Virus record (IMG/VR): IMGVR_UViG_3300025590_000051 | Location: 1 to 22,122 of that record | DNA: 22,122 nucleotides | Reading direction: 5' to 3' (one strand) | From: a virus | Program-made: the position numbers and the translations under genes | Shown here: one piece after another, positions 8,033-15,213 of the stretch | Layout of the letters: each line of letters starts with the position of its first letter | Numbering within the stretch: position 1 is the first letter of the stretch | Notes under the pieces: generated by a model | Seen by the model: the letters and a program-made list of their open reading frames with translations, nothing else | Database searches by the model: none | Told to the model about the DNA's origin: nothing

Positions 8033-8259
8033 TACTGTGCCATGAGACGGTCTAGCTTCTCGTCCAGTCTTTGCAGGCGGTCGATTACGCGGTTGATGTC
8101 GTTATGGACTTCGGCTTTGGTTACATACTCTTTGGCAATCTCTTCTCGAGTGCGGTTGAGCAGGATCTGGACGCGCTGGAGTTCGGTAACGTAGTTACGA
8201 AGGACAAACCCCAAAACTCCGATAACGGCAGTTAAACCGCTACTCCACAGCATATCCAT
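8032..8259 (-). CDS. Small membrane-anchored coiled-coil protein (lysis-type), about 75 aa
   Basis: One N-terminal hydrophobic segment (WSSGLTAVIGVLGFVL) is followed by a long charged helix: LQRVQILLNRTREEIAKEY, then KAEVHNDINRVIDRLQRLDE and KLDRLMAQ. The heptad pattern suggests a coiled coil. Three in-frame starts lie close together: GTG 8265, ATG 8259 and ATG 8253. I prefer 8259 because AAGG lies 9 nt upstream of it, but 8253 with AGGTGG is also possible. The topology (short anchor plus coiled coil) is shared by holin-associated and i-spanin-like proteins and fits the endolysin cassette. No lipobox o-spanin partner was seen. The stop overlaps the next gene (TAATG). Confidence 0.78.
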   Translation of the reverse strand: MDMLWSSGLTAVIGVLGFVLRNYVTELQRVQILLNRTREEIAKEYVTKAEVHNDINRVIDRLQRLDEKLDRLMAQ

Positions 8260-8270
8260 ATCCACCTACC

Positions 8271-8492
8271 TTATTCCGTTGGTTGTTCGACGGGATTTTC
8301 AAACGCACCTGTTAACATGTTAACAAATGCGGTGCGGCCTACGGTTAACTGATCCACGTTGAAACGCGCGTTAGCTAGCTTGCGGTCCAAATCGTGAATG
8401 TGGTTTACCATAACCACTTCCTGCTCGTTTAGATCTTCAACGTTACGCGTTATGTCGTTAACGGTGATGGTTTTCTTTTCGTCTTTAGCCAT
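8271..8492 (-). CDS. Conserved small helical protein, 73 aa
   Basis: 73 aa, soluble and helical: ITVNDITRNVEDLNEQEVVM, then VNHIHDLDRKLANARFNVDQ and LTVGRTAFVNMLTGAF. The short N-terminal strand pair followed by a helix with L-x-x-x-x-x-A-R-x-x-x-D-x-L resembles a small phage family sometimes labelled DUF6447-like; I am not certain of the label. The start has AGGAGA 8 nt upstream. It lies between the 108-aa protein and the first of two small membrane genes. Codons for V-N-M-L-T contain a perfect 16-bp palindrome (8310-8325) that matches the putative operator motif of the head operon. Function is unknown. Confidence 0.8.
   Translation of the reverse strand: MAKDEKKTITVNDITRNVEDLNEQEVVMVNHIHDLDRKLANARFNVDQLTVGRTAFVNMLTGAFENPVEQPTE
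8310..8325 (-). promoter_or_regulatory. Operator-like palindrome inside coding sequence (fifth motif copy)
   Basis: TGTTAACATGTTAACA reads the same on both strands. It matches the consensus TGTTNACNYGTWASYA at 15 of 16 positions, with A instead of G/C at position 14. It lies about 50 nt upstream of the start of the 8259 membrane gene, although inside the 73-aa gene. No clear sigma70 promoter is adjacent. Regulatory function is inferred from similarity to the four intergenic copies. Confidence 0.4.
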
Positions 8493-8528
8493 CAGATGTC
8501 TCCTACTTAGGTTGGTTGGGGATTCAGG

Positions 8529-8855
8529 TTACCACGGAACGCCAGTAGCTTGAACTGGGGTGATTTTTAAGTCGATCTGAGCTTGCAACGCATCTTGGAC
8601 CGCATCTCGGTTAACGTCTCCAGCCCAGCACCAGCCCAAGACATCTTCTTCGGTCAGGTCGGCCAGTGCGATGTATCCATCTGCCGTTGGATCAGGTGCA
8701 AAGCCAGACGTACCATAGCTACCCGCGCTGTAAGTTGTGTCACCACTTTCTTCCGAAGCGCTACAGCGCCAGTGGGCTGTTACGACCGCACCGTCGCTAG
8801 CGGTGGGGTGCAAGGTGTAGTCGAGAGTACTCACTGTCCACGCGAAAGTTGCCAT
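8529..8855 (-). CDS. Conserved phage protein, 108 aa
   Basis: 108 aa beginning MATFAWTVSTLDYTLHP, with VVTAHWRCSASEESGD, GYIALADLTEEDVLGWCWAG and QAQIDLKITPVQATGVPW. This is a recognisable small family that I associate with aquatic phages and prophages. Its hallmarks are F-x-W-x-I/V-x-x-L-D-Y, V-H-W-R and L-T-x-x-x-V-x-G-W, with a C-terminal helix ending near P-W. The predicted fold is a short beta sheet followed by a helix. No enzymatic motif or membrane span is seen. The ATG overlaps the TAA of the upstream 53-aa gene by one base (TAATG). Function is unknown; its place between fibre and lysis genes suggests a virion or assembly role. Confidence 0.8.
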   Translation of the reverse strand: MATFAWTVSTLDYTLHPTASDGAVVTAHWRCSASEESGDTTYSAGSYGTSGFAPDPTADGYIALADLTEEDVLGWCWAGDVNRDAVQDALQAQIDLKITPVQATGVPW

Positions 8856-9016
8856 TATTTCTTCGCCTTGTTGTTAAGGAAAGCAAAGGTCTCCATGATT
8901 TTGTAGACTTTAGCCACGAAGGCGTCGTCCTTCGGCGTGTCGGTGTAGTTAGCGATGATCGAACAGACCGTCACTACGGACGTGGCCAGTACGTAAAATG
9001 TTGATAAAGGTTCCAT
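8855..9016 (-). CDS. Small single-span membrane protein, holin candidate, 53 aa
   Basis: Read by hand from ATG 9016 to TAA at 8855: MEPLSTFYVLATSVVTVCSI, then IANYTDTPKDDAFVAKVYKI and METFAFLNNKAKK. Residues 4-23 form one hydrophobic segment. A TDTPKDDAF turn and a basic-ended amphipathic helix follow. The TPKDD plus K-V-Y-K motif is familiar from small proteins near phage endolysin genes, sometimes annotated as holin-like. GAGGAA lies 9 nt before the ATG, inside the end of the preceding gene. Its stop overlaps the next start (TAATG). Membrane location is well supported; a pore-forming role is inference. Confidence 0.75.
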   Translation of the reverse strand: MEPLSTFYVLATSVVTVCSIIANYTDTPKDDAFVAKVYKIMETFAFLNNKAKK

Positions 9017-9021
9017 AGGGT

Positions 9022-9273
9022 TTATTCCTCGCTTCCGTCAATACGCGCTTGGACTCGGAGAGCCAAAACATTATCTGGTATCGCTGTGCCAGTCTCGGTT
9101 TGCCGCACGACGTACCAATCGGTCTGTTGTAAATACTGCTTGGCCATACCCCGCCGTCGTTGGGGCTCATGGAAGTTTACTACCACCTCCTGTTCTGCTG
9201 GCGTAAGCTGGTCAAAATCCCGCTCGAGGGGGAACTCCGGCTCAGTTACCAGATCATCTGTTACTGTGCTCAT
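9022..9273 (-). CDS. Tail-fibre-assembly-chaperone-like small protein, 83 aa
   Basis: I place the start at ATG 9273 (MSTVTDDLVTEPEFPLERDF), with AAGGAA 8 nt upstream. A longer reading to 9318 would run into the fibre gene and lacks a ribosome site. The protein is acidic at its N-terminus, then has helical QLTPAEQEVVVNFHEPQRRR. It ends with YLQQTDWYVVRQTETGTAIP and DNVLALRVQARIDG. The L-x-x-T-D-W plus P-x-x-V-x-x-x-R-x-x-x-R-x-x-I pattern is typical of short tail-assembly chaperone proteins (Tfa/XkdW/Phage_TAC-type) encoded directly after a fibre gene. That is its position here, 10 nt after the 823-aa fibre. It would help fold or load that fibre. Confidence 0.7.
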   Translation of the reverse strand: MSTVTDDLVTEPEFPLERDFDQLTPAEQEVVVNFHEPQRRRGMAKQYLQQTDWYVVRQTETGTAIPDNVLALRVQARIDGSEE

Positions 9274-9283
9274 GTGTAATTCC

Positions 9284-11755
9284 TTATGTGTACCAGTTGT
9301 GGCAAAGTGTATCTCCATAAAATGTCCCTAAGTTGTGTGTGGTTCCTAGATAGTCTGCTTTAGCCCCCATCGCGGAAGCAGTTATAGGCCCTAGGTAGTA
9401 CGAGTAACCAGTCCCCCCAAGGGTAGTCTTTGTCGTATATACTACGGGGTTTATAGCGGCGGTATCTGATCTGTAGTGGTATCCGTACCCCCCTCGCAGC
9501 CATAGAACGGGTTTGTAGTAACCCCGCAGCGTAACAGCCCCGACCATAGCTCGGTACTGTGAATGGGCGAAGTGTACGTAATTGTGTATAACGTTTCCGC
9601 CCCAGCTATACCCGGACATATCCATTTTTAGAGCAACCCCGCCGAGCATCGTAGTTCCGTTAACGACGGGGTTGTAGTTTCCGTAGTACTTAAACAGCTC
9701 AAAATTGTTCAGGGTTTTGGAGTCGCCCCCCTCTAGTGAGACAGGGTAAAAATTATTAAAGTCTAGGGCCGTCATATCTATGAACTTCCAAGTTTGTTGA
9801 AAGTCTTGAGCATGAACGACACCGGAAAAGTGAGCGTCTTTGAATCGTTTAGTAGATACTCCAAGGTCAACCAAATTGTCGCTATTATTACCATTCTCTA
9901 AAACAGGGAATATTGACTCTGCCCCTGTACCATCATAAAAACGCAAACGGGTATCGCCATTGCCTATGTTTATGTTATTTGATGTCACACCAATACTGCC
10001 AACGGTTGTGCCATCTTTTTGGAATATAGAAATATCACCATCATTACCTAGTCGGTTTACTATTTGTACTGTAGTTGAATTCGCTGTGTGGATAGACCTT
10101 CCGTAACCAAGTAGCTCATGGCCTGTTGCACTAGAGCTGGTAGTCTTACCCACGAGTAAGTTGCCCGAGCTGTCGATTCGCATGGCTTCCGACCCACCGT
10201 TATTAAAGGTGATTACATCTGAACCGGGGAAGTTGATGCTAGTGTTGGAGTCCCCTTGCCCTGCAATGAAGGATGCGTATGCGCCAGCGGATAGGTAGAG
10301 GTTACGCCACCGGGTAGCGCCCTCTCCTAAGTCCTTGGTGCCGTCTACAAGAGCGCCGGTATTGATTGTTGGTACTAGTGAGCTACTGTTGGTTGTACCG
10401 ATACCAAAACCATCGTTATTTTCTCGGTGATCCATGACAATGGATGTAACCGTGGATGCACGAGACAGCCAACTACCAACGGTTACAGTGCCTTCTCTAA
10501 ACTCTAGAATTCTACCGGAATCAGTAAGTCGTGTGTACGAACCAACTGTTGCCCCAGCTCGCGTTGCAGCGGAGTAGCCATCCGATCGTAGTTCGTGACC
10601 CGCAACTTCTACGTTAAGCGCGGTTTTTGCCACGAGAAGACTGCCCGCGCTGGTTATTCGCATACGCTCTGAGTCATTGACCCGGAATACCATGTCATCG
10701 AGATACGCACCTAGGGAAGTTTCACCTGCGGTAGTGCCATCCTTAAAATGTATTAGCGCGTAATTATCCGTAGACTCAAAAATTGCGACAGTGTTTAGAA
10801 GCCCTGAACTTACGTGTAATGCGGCATCGGGGGCTGTAACGCGAATCCCGACATTGCCCGAGCTGTCGATTCGCATACGTTCTGCTGGAGTACCTGATGA
10901 TGCGGTCTGCACGATGAAGTCTGATGAAAGGTTGGAACCCGAATTTGTACTTGCAGCGAAACCAATTCGCCCCATTGCCTGCGCGTTTCCGTCGTTCCGC
11001 TCGCCTACAAAGTAAATGTTGCTGCCGAATCCTACGCCAGTAGTGCCAGAGCTGCCTGCTTGCACCCTTATTTGGTCCGACTGTGTTGTAGTATTTGCAG
11101 TCTCTTCCGACAAAGAAAGCTGGCTGGTTGGCGAACTCGTGCCAATCCCGACATTGCCATTGGTATTAAGAACTATATGACCCGCTGCCGTTGAGTTTTG
11201 AATATAAAAGTGGTCGCTTCCTGAGCTTGCGTGACCTACAAAAGCCGTAGTACCGCCAGTATCGTTAAATTTAATCAGGTTTTGCGGAGTGCCTGCATCA
11301 GTAGCAGTTAGATTAACTAATGTACCACCAGCGGCAGACACAAGAAGTTCATCAGCCGTCACCGTGCCCGTTACATCAATGCCTGTGGCTGTGGTTTGCA
11401 GTTTATGGCTATTATCAAATCTAAGCTTTACTGCGCCTCCGTTAATAAACTCAGCATATCTATGCACATTGTCTGAGCTTTGAAAAAACATGTTATCAGA
11501 TGCTCTTACATATAAATTGCCAGTACCATTGTCTGAGATATAGCTATTAGCCCCATCATGGTAAATCTCAAGGTCGCTACCAGTACCGAAGATGGCCTTC
11601 TTACCATCGCCAAATTCTAAATCGCCCGTCATCGCCCCGCCGGATTTCTCCAGCTTGTCTGCGTTGAGGTTTAGAAAGTTGTCATCCACCTCAACGTTAG
11701 TTAGGGGTGAACCCTTAGGAGCAGCGCCCTGAACGCGGGTTGTTATCGTAGCCAT
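9284..11755 (-). CDS. Tail fibre / receptor-binding protein, 823 aa
   Basis: The N-terminus GSPLTNVEVDDNFLNLN, followed by SGGAMTGDLEFGDG and GTGSDLEIYHDGANSYISDN, is the signature of fibre proteins common in marine phages. The middle is a long beta-repeat shaft with recurrent units ERMRIDSSGNVGI, ERMRITSAGSLLVAKT and EAMRIDSSGNLLVGKT, and GHEL-containing spacers. LVDLGVSTKRFKDAHFSG marks the end of the shaft. From about residue 660 the sequence changes to a Tyr/Gly/Asn-rich globular tip (LRGGYGYHYRS, GGTGYSYYLGP) that probably contacts the receptor. Much of the shaft DNA is more AT-rich than its neighbours and contains direct repeats. The start has AGGGGTG 7 nt upstream. A chaperone-like gene follows. 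Confidence 0.88.
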   Translation of the reverse strand: MATITTRVQGAAPKGSPLTNVEVDDNFLNLNADKLEKSGGAMTGDLEFGDGKKAIFGTGSDLEIYHDGANSYISDNGTGNLYVRASDNMFFQSSDNVHRYAEFINGGAVKLRFDNSHKLQTTATGIDVTGTVTADELLVSAAGGTLVNLTATDAGTPQNLIKFNDTGGTTAFVGHASSGSDHFYIQNSTAAGHIVLNTNGNVGIGTSSPTSQLSLSEETANTTTQSDQIRVQAGSSGTTGVGFGSNIYFVGERNDGNAQAMGRIGFAASTNSGSNLSSDFIVQTASSGTPAERMRIDSSGNVGIRVTAPDAALHVSSGLLNTVAIFESTDNYALIHFKDGTTAGETSLGAYLDDMVFRVNDSERMRITSAGSLLVAKTALNVEVAGHELRSDGYSAATRAGATVGSYTRLTDSGRILEFREGTVTVGSWLSRASTVTSIVMDHRENNDGFGIGTTNSSSLVPTINTGALVDGTKDLGEGATRWRNLYLSAGAYASFIAGQGDSNTSINFPGSDVITFNNGGSEAMRIDSSGNLLVGKTTSSSATGHELLGYGRSIHTANSTTVQIVNRLGNDGDISIFQKDGTTVGSIGVTSNNINIGNGDTRLRFYDGTGAESIFPVLENGNNSDNLVDLGVSTKRFKDAHFSGVVHAQDFQQTWKFIDMTALDFNNFYPVSLEGGDSKTLNNFELFKYYGNYNPVVNGTTMLGGVALKMDMSGYSWGGNVIHNYVHFAHSQYRAMVGAVTLRGYYKPVLWLRGGYGYHYRSDTAAINPVVYTTKTTLGGTGYSYYLGPITASAMGAKADYLGTTHNLGTFYGDTLCHNWYT

Positions 11756-11775
11756 GTGTTACACCCCTAGCTTAA

Positions 11776-12234
11776 TTAAGACGCAGACAAAGTAATGGTC
11801 CAAGTAACGGACATCGTGTCATCCGCGGCCTTGTTAACCACATCGAATTTCGTACGGCACAACATGTCGCCAGCCGTGGCCGCGTTAAAGATACCCGCTT
11901 CCGTTACTGCACCCGTTGCATCGCCCGCCTCGAAAGACGCTTGGTACTGGATCTGCTCGTCATTAGTGCCCGCGATGGTGGTTGAATCCAAAGCTTCTCG
12001 GCTTCCCAACACAGAGACCAGATCGGTTTGATTTGCTGCTGCGTTTGTTGTCGAAGAGCCTAGCGCCATGTGAGACATGATAGCTTTACTGGTACCGGAC
12101 ATACGGGACGCAATGAACGCGAGCCCAGAGTCCACGACGAGGTTTTTAACCTTTCGCGAGTCTTTGATGTTTCCAGCCTTGTCCTTCAGGACGATGTTAA
12201 GCTGGCCAGAGAGCTTTAAGTTTTCGTTGATCAT
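11776..12234 (-). CDS. Conserved virion/tail structural protein, 152 aa
   Basis: 152 aa: MINENLKLSGQLNIVLKD, VKNLVVDSGLAFIASRM, AIMSHMALGSSTT, then YQASFEAGDATGAVTEAGIF, DMLCRTKFDVVNKAADDTMS and VTWTITLS. The N-L-V-V-x-x-G-x-x-F/W-I-A-S-R-M, M-S-H-M-A-x-G and E-A-G-I-F-N signatures define a beta-sandwich family widespread in tailed phages. It often occurs next to tail-fibre genes, sometimes as the head-proximal domain of a fibre. Here it is a separate protein between the 349-aa repeat protein and the long fibre, so an adaptor for fibre attachment is plausible. The start is supported by AAGGAG 8 nt upstream. Confidence 0.75.
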   Translation of the reverse strand: MINENLKLSGQLNIVLKDKAGNIKDSRKVKNLVVDSGLAFIASRMSGTSKAIMSHMALGSSTTNAAANQTDLVSVLGSREALDSTTIAGTNDEQIQYQASFEAGDATGAVTEAGIFNAATAGDMLCRTKFDVVNKAADDTMSVTWTITLSAS

Positions 12235-12245
12235 AACGATCTCCT

Positions 12246-13295
12246 TCAGAACGTAGTGGAAGCCCCGACAAAGTCTTCCGCGAAGTATGTGAAGTCAGTA
12301 TATCCCTGACTCCGCAACGACCCCGCGTCGGTGCTCGAGGCCAAATTAAGTAGTACCTTTCCAGAGGTAACTACGGACGCGTCCTCAAATAGGGCGCTGT
12401 CTGAGCGCTGTCTCGTTAGAGACTTAGCCAGAGTTTCGGTTGCTACAGGTATATCTGAAAGATGCTTACCTGTAACCACATAATGTATCTCAGATGCAAT
12501 AGAATTGTCTGAGAAGAGTCGATTATATCCTACTTGCCGTGTAAAAGTCTCTGCGGCAGAGGCTATGTTCGACTTAATTTTACGGAACTGCATCTCTTGA
12601 TCGTCAAGAATTGAAGCCTCACCGTCAATATCGTCGGTAAAAGTGACTGTATCTATCAGGGCTTTGGTAAGCCCGAAGCTGTCTATAGCGTCAGAGGCCA
12701 CAGGAGCGTCTGAGAGCCCTTTTCCGAACGCAAGCGTATCAATGGCCTCAGCAAAGAATCCGTGGTCTGCAAGCGCCTTAGCGAAGGCGATGACGTCGTT
12801 GTCCAGTGTTGCAGCTGCGTCCGTTAGGGGCTTCGTAACCCCGAAGCTGTATACAGTGTCAGACGCCACAGGAGCATCTGAGAGCGCTTTCCCTGTACCC
12901 CGAGCTAAGCGGTCGCTTATACCCGAAACCGCATCGGTTAGAACCTTCGCGAACCCAAGGTAGTTCGAGTCCGTTGCAGCCATCTGATCAAAGAGGCTTT
13001 TGGCAAAACTAAAGCGTTGGTCGTCTAAGACGTAACCATACTCGCCGATTACCTTGCCGAACGCGACCTCAATAGCCTCGGCAAATCCAGCCTCGTCGGT
13101 CAGCGCTTTAACCAGCTCGAAAGCGGTTTCTTCTTGCAGCCCAAGCGCGTCAGCAAACGAAGCAAATAGGAGAAAGTTTCCCAGCTCTGCTTTAACAACG
13201 TTTTGGTTAACGTTTACTGAAGTCTGGGTCAGTACGTTTAGCTGCTCAAAATGAGCAGTTAGCGCGTTAACCAGTTCGACAGCTTTTAGTTTCAC
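12246..13295 (-). CDS. Repetitive structural protein with F-x-K-x-L-x-D repeats, 349 aa
   Basis: This starts with GTG at 13295, overlapping the stop of the previous gene in GTGA, which implies translational coupling. The N-terminal 100 residues are helical (VELVNALTAHFEQLNVL). The rest is made of about 8-10 units of 17-28 residues with the core F-x-K-x-L-x-D, then Ala/Thr and an acidic D (FGKGLSDAPVASD, FAKALADHGFFAEAID, FGLTKALIDTVTFTDD). Such K-x-L-x-D...S-D repeats are frequent in phage virion proteins of unknown fold. At DNA level two of the units are near-identical (12675-12722 and 12840-12889). It ends with YTDFTYFAEDFVGASTTF. Location suggests a tail or fibre-connecting protein; function is not recognised. 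Confidence 0.75.
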   Translation of the reverse strand: MKLKAVELVNALTAHFEQLNVLTQTSVNVNQNVVKAELGNFLLFASFADALGLQEETAFELVKALTDEAGFAEAIEVAFGKVIGEYGYVLDDQRFSFAKSLFDQMAATDSNYLGFAKVLTDAVSGISDRLARGTGKALSDAPVASDTVYSFGVTKPLTDAAATLDNDVIAFAKALADHGFFAEAIDTLAFGKGLSDAPVASDAIDSFGLTKALIDTVTFTDDIDGEASILDDQEMQFRKIKSNIASAAETFTRQVGYNRLFSDNSIASEIHYVVTGKHLSDIPVATETLAKSLTRQRSDSALFEDASVVTSGKVLLNLASSTDAGSLRSQGYTDFTYFAEDFVGASTTF

Positions 13296-13627
13296 GCGAA
13301 GTCCGCCCGAATCTTAAACTTGAGCTTTTCGAACAAGGTTTCTCTAACGCCGCTACTGCGGACAACCTCGATCTCGCCTTCGTACGTCCCAGCGTCGACT
13401 TGCAGGTCGTCTGTCGCCCACTGAAGTACCGCAACACCGTTGTTCGCAGTGTCCGGGTTTATGTAAAACTCACGAGAGAACAAAACGCTTTCCGCGCCTG
13501 CTTCCCGAAAATGGAGTGTGACCGTCGCGCTGGTCAAATCGACCGCCGCGTTGTCGTCCTCGTTTGTCAGCGTTACCCGAATCTGGGGGCCTGTATCGCC
13601 TTGAACGTACTTAAATACCTGAGCCAT
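13292..13627 (-). CDS. BppU-N-like Ig-fold structural protein, 111 aa
   Basis: 111 aa: VQGDTGPQIRVTLTNEDDNA, then VDLTSATVTLHFREAG, GVAVLQWATDDLQVDAGTYE and GEIEVVRSSGVRETLFEKLK. The K/Q-G-D-T-G-P-x-x-x-V-T-L, D-L-T-x-A-T-V-x-x-H-F and G-x-Y-x-x-x-I-E-V motifs match the N-terminal Ig-like domain of lactococcal phage BppU (a baseplate-anchoring domain). That domain is found as a stand-alone protein in many phages. Its ATG overlaps the TAA of the preceding gene by one base (TAATG), with AGGGGGAT upstream. It likely decorates or links the connector and tail. The family call is from motif recognition; the role in this virion is inference. Confidence 0.78.
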   Translation of the reverse strand: MAQVFKYVQGDTGPQIRVTLTNEDDNAAVDLTSATVTLHFREAGAESVLFSREFYINPDTANNGVAVLQWATDDLQVDAGTYEGEIEVVRSSGVRETLFEKLKFKIRADFA

Positions 13628-14265
13628 TAAATCCCCCTGCGAACGCTGGCTTTGTCAAACCCAACCATCTTGGCGCGTAGGCTTGAACGACGGGTGTCGC
13701 GGCCTTTAGCGTCGGTGGCGTGTTTGTAGAATTCCGATTTGTAGTATGCGCCAAGCTCGAAGTTGGTCCATTCCTTGCCCGGTATCATCGCTAGGCGGTA
13801 AATAGCTCCGCACGCGATTGAACGCCCGTGCGTTTCGTAAATAAAGTCCTCTACGCCTGTAGCCGTCAGCGCCGGTTTAATAACACCCGTTCCCTCGAAC
13901 TCATACTTACCGTCGGGGGTAGGGTAGAACCGGATCTGCGAGTCTTGGTAGATACTAAAGGACATGGGTCGGCCATTAGCAGAGCCACTTGGCAACGCGT
14001 AGTGTCGATCCGACACCCGGCTAATAGGTTGTCCATTAACGTAAAGAACTAGAACATCCTCTAGGACAGTCCTCGTAGGCACCTCAACGTCGTACTCAGC
14101 GGTGTTTCTGCTGGTGTAGTCCTTGTCGATGTCATACCGCCATATCTGGCTAATACCACAAAACTCCGCTGCTGCTTCCTGCAAGTGAGTTTCAATGATA
14201 ATTTCCGGGCAGCCCGGTAAAAGGGGCTGAATGTACGGAAGAAAACTGTCCCATGCTACTGCCAT
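13627..14265 (-). CDS. Head-tail adaptor / tail-tubular-A-like protein, 212 aa
   Basis: 212 aa: SFLPYIQPLLPGCPEIIIET, then HLQEAAAEFCGISQIWRYDI, a beta-rich centre (VEVPTRTVLEDVLVLYVNG, SIYQDSQIRFYPTP) and a helical C-terminus (YKSEFYKHATDAKGRDTRRS). The opening L-P-x-I-x-P-x-x-P-G-x-P and AA-x-E-F-C-x-x-S-x-x-W patterns are those I associate with the second adaptor, often called tail tubular protein A, in podovirus-type genomes. It is encoded immediately after a first adaptor-like gene. Its start is 1 nt after the previous stop with only a weak ribosome site (GGTGACC), so translation is probably coupled. It is expected to join the portal-adaptor ring to the nozzle. Confidence 0.72.
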   Translation of the reverse strand: MAVAWDSFLPYIQPLLPGCPEIIIETHLQEAAAEFCGISQIWRYDIDKDYTSRNTAEYDVEVPTRTVLEDVLVLYVNGQPISRVSDRHYALPSGSANGRPMSFSIYQDSQIRFYPTPDGKYEFEGTGVIKPALTATGVEDFIYETHGRSIACGAIYRLAMIPGKEWTNFELGAYYKSEFYKHATDAKGRDTRRSSLRAKMVGFDKASVRRGI

Positions 14266-14266
14266 A

Positions 14267-14956
14267 TTAGGTCACCGAACTCTGGTTTAAAGGCGAGGAC
14301 GCCGCGTCCACCTGATTTTTGGTGTTTAGGGCTGCGTTAAACGCACCGTAAGCTGCCTGCGCACGTTGCTCGTTAGCACCGTATTCAGCATCTTTTGAGT
14401 ACGCTCGGTACAGCATCCAGTCGATCATTGGGGACATGTAGATGTCATCCAACAAAATAACTGTAGTGTCTGAAGAGTCTGGATCGAGTTGGGCTTCTGT
14501 CAGTGTAGTTGCACCCGGAGAGTCCGTGTACACAACTTCAATTTCCGCCGCATTTGTTGCGGGTGGATAGACAAAAAACTCTTTCGGCTGACGTGGATCA
14601 AATGTGTAGTGCTGGATGTTTACCGTGCCTGTTTCGGCGTGCCACGTGGGGCGTTGGTCATCCAGAACGCTACGTGCAACAAGGCGTATAACCCTGTATG
14701 TTGACGCTGTAGCGAGGTTTCTTGTCACGTCCAACAACCGTAGCCCCGAAGGGAACTGTGTTGTCAGCGTTTGTCGCGTACCGGCGGCACATGTAAATGT
14801 ACCCGCTTTCGCGTTTGCGTCAGGACGTGCGAGCGTGATGGCGAGATAAGACTCGTTCATCCAGTTCTGCAATTCCGTGCGCGGCCAACGAATGTTAGTG
14901 TCCTGAAGGACATCCTCTACTCGCCGAATAATATCAGTGACTTTTACGGTAGACAT
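14267..14956 (-). CDS. Head completion / portal adaptor-like protein, 229 aa
   Basis: 229 aa. The N-terminus is helical (VTDIIRRVEDVLQDTNIRWP, then RTELQNWMNESYLAITLARP). A beta core follows (GLRLLDVTRNLATAS, FDPRQPKEFFVYPPATN), then IDWMLYRAYSKDAEYGANEQ and a helical C-terminus rich in Ala and Asn. Conserved phage families of this type (I-x-R-x-x-x-x-L-Q-D, R-W-P-x-x-E-L-x-x-W-x-N) are placed between the capsid and tail tubular genes and act as head-tail adaptor rings. The arrangement matches here. The start has AGAGGGGG upstream and follows the previous gene by 3 nt. I am confident about its structural nature and less so about the exact ring position. Confidence 0.72.
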   Translation of the reverse strand: MSTVKVTDIIRRVEDVLQDTNIRWPRTELQNWMNESYLAITLARPDANAKAGTFTCAAGTRQTLTTQFPSGLRLLDVTRNLATASTYRVIRLVARSVLDDQRPTWHAETGTVNIQHYTFDPRQPKEFFVYPPATNAAEIEVVYTDSPGATTLTEAQLDPDSSDTTVILLDDIYMSPMIDWMLYRAYSKDAEYGANEQRAQAAYGAFNAALNTKNQVDAASSPLNQSSVT

Positions 14957-14959
14957 CGG

Positions 14960-15193
14960 TTACCCCCTCTTGGGTGAAGCGGTAGTACGAGCCGTCTTGA
15001 CCGACTTAGCACTTTGCGCTTGAGGTGTAGAAACCGGCTTTACAGTCTTTGCCATCTCTTCGCCTTCGGCGGTTAGAACCAACTTGTCATCGACTACTCG
15101 GGCCACAACCACGCGTGATCCGTCAACCTTAGCTACTGCTTTGTTTGCAACAACTTCTGCGTTCACGGCATTGATTAAATCAAATACATCCAT
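14960..15193 (-). CDS. Small protein with basic C-terminal tail, 77 aa
   Basis: 77 aa. The first 50 residues are a compact helix-strand unit (MDVFDLINAVNAEVVANKAV, then VDGSRVVVARVVDDKLVLTA). The last 25 residues are a disordered Ser/Thr/Ala/Lys tail ending KTARTTASPKRG. It has a strong AAGGAGG 6 nt before the ATG. It follows the capsid gene after a 47-nt gap that contains a GC-rich hairpin. No family is recognised. Position between capsid and adaptor genes suggests a head decoration, completion or assembly factor. The basic tail could contact DNA, but that is only a charge-based guess. Confidence 0.7.
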   Translation of the reverse strand: MDVFDLINAVNAEVVANKAVAKVDGSRVVVARVVDDKLVLTAEGEEMAKTVKPVSTPQAQSAKSVKTARTTASPKRG

Positions 15194-15213
15194 AACAACC
15201 TCCTTAGTTGTAT

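Noticed and set aside
9274-9318. Longer start for the chaperone-like protein
   Set aside because: It lies inside the fibre gene without a ribosome site; ATG 9273 has AAGGAA at good spacing.
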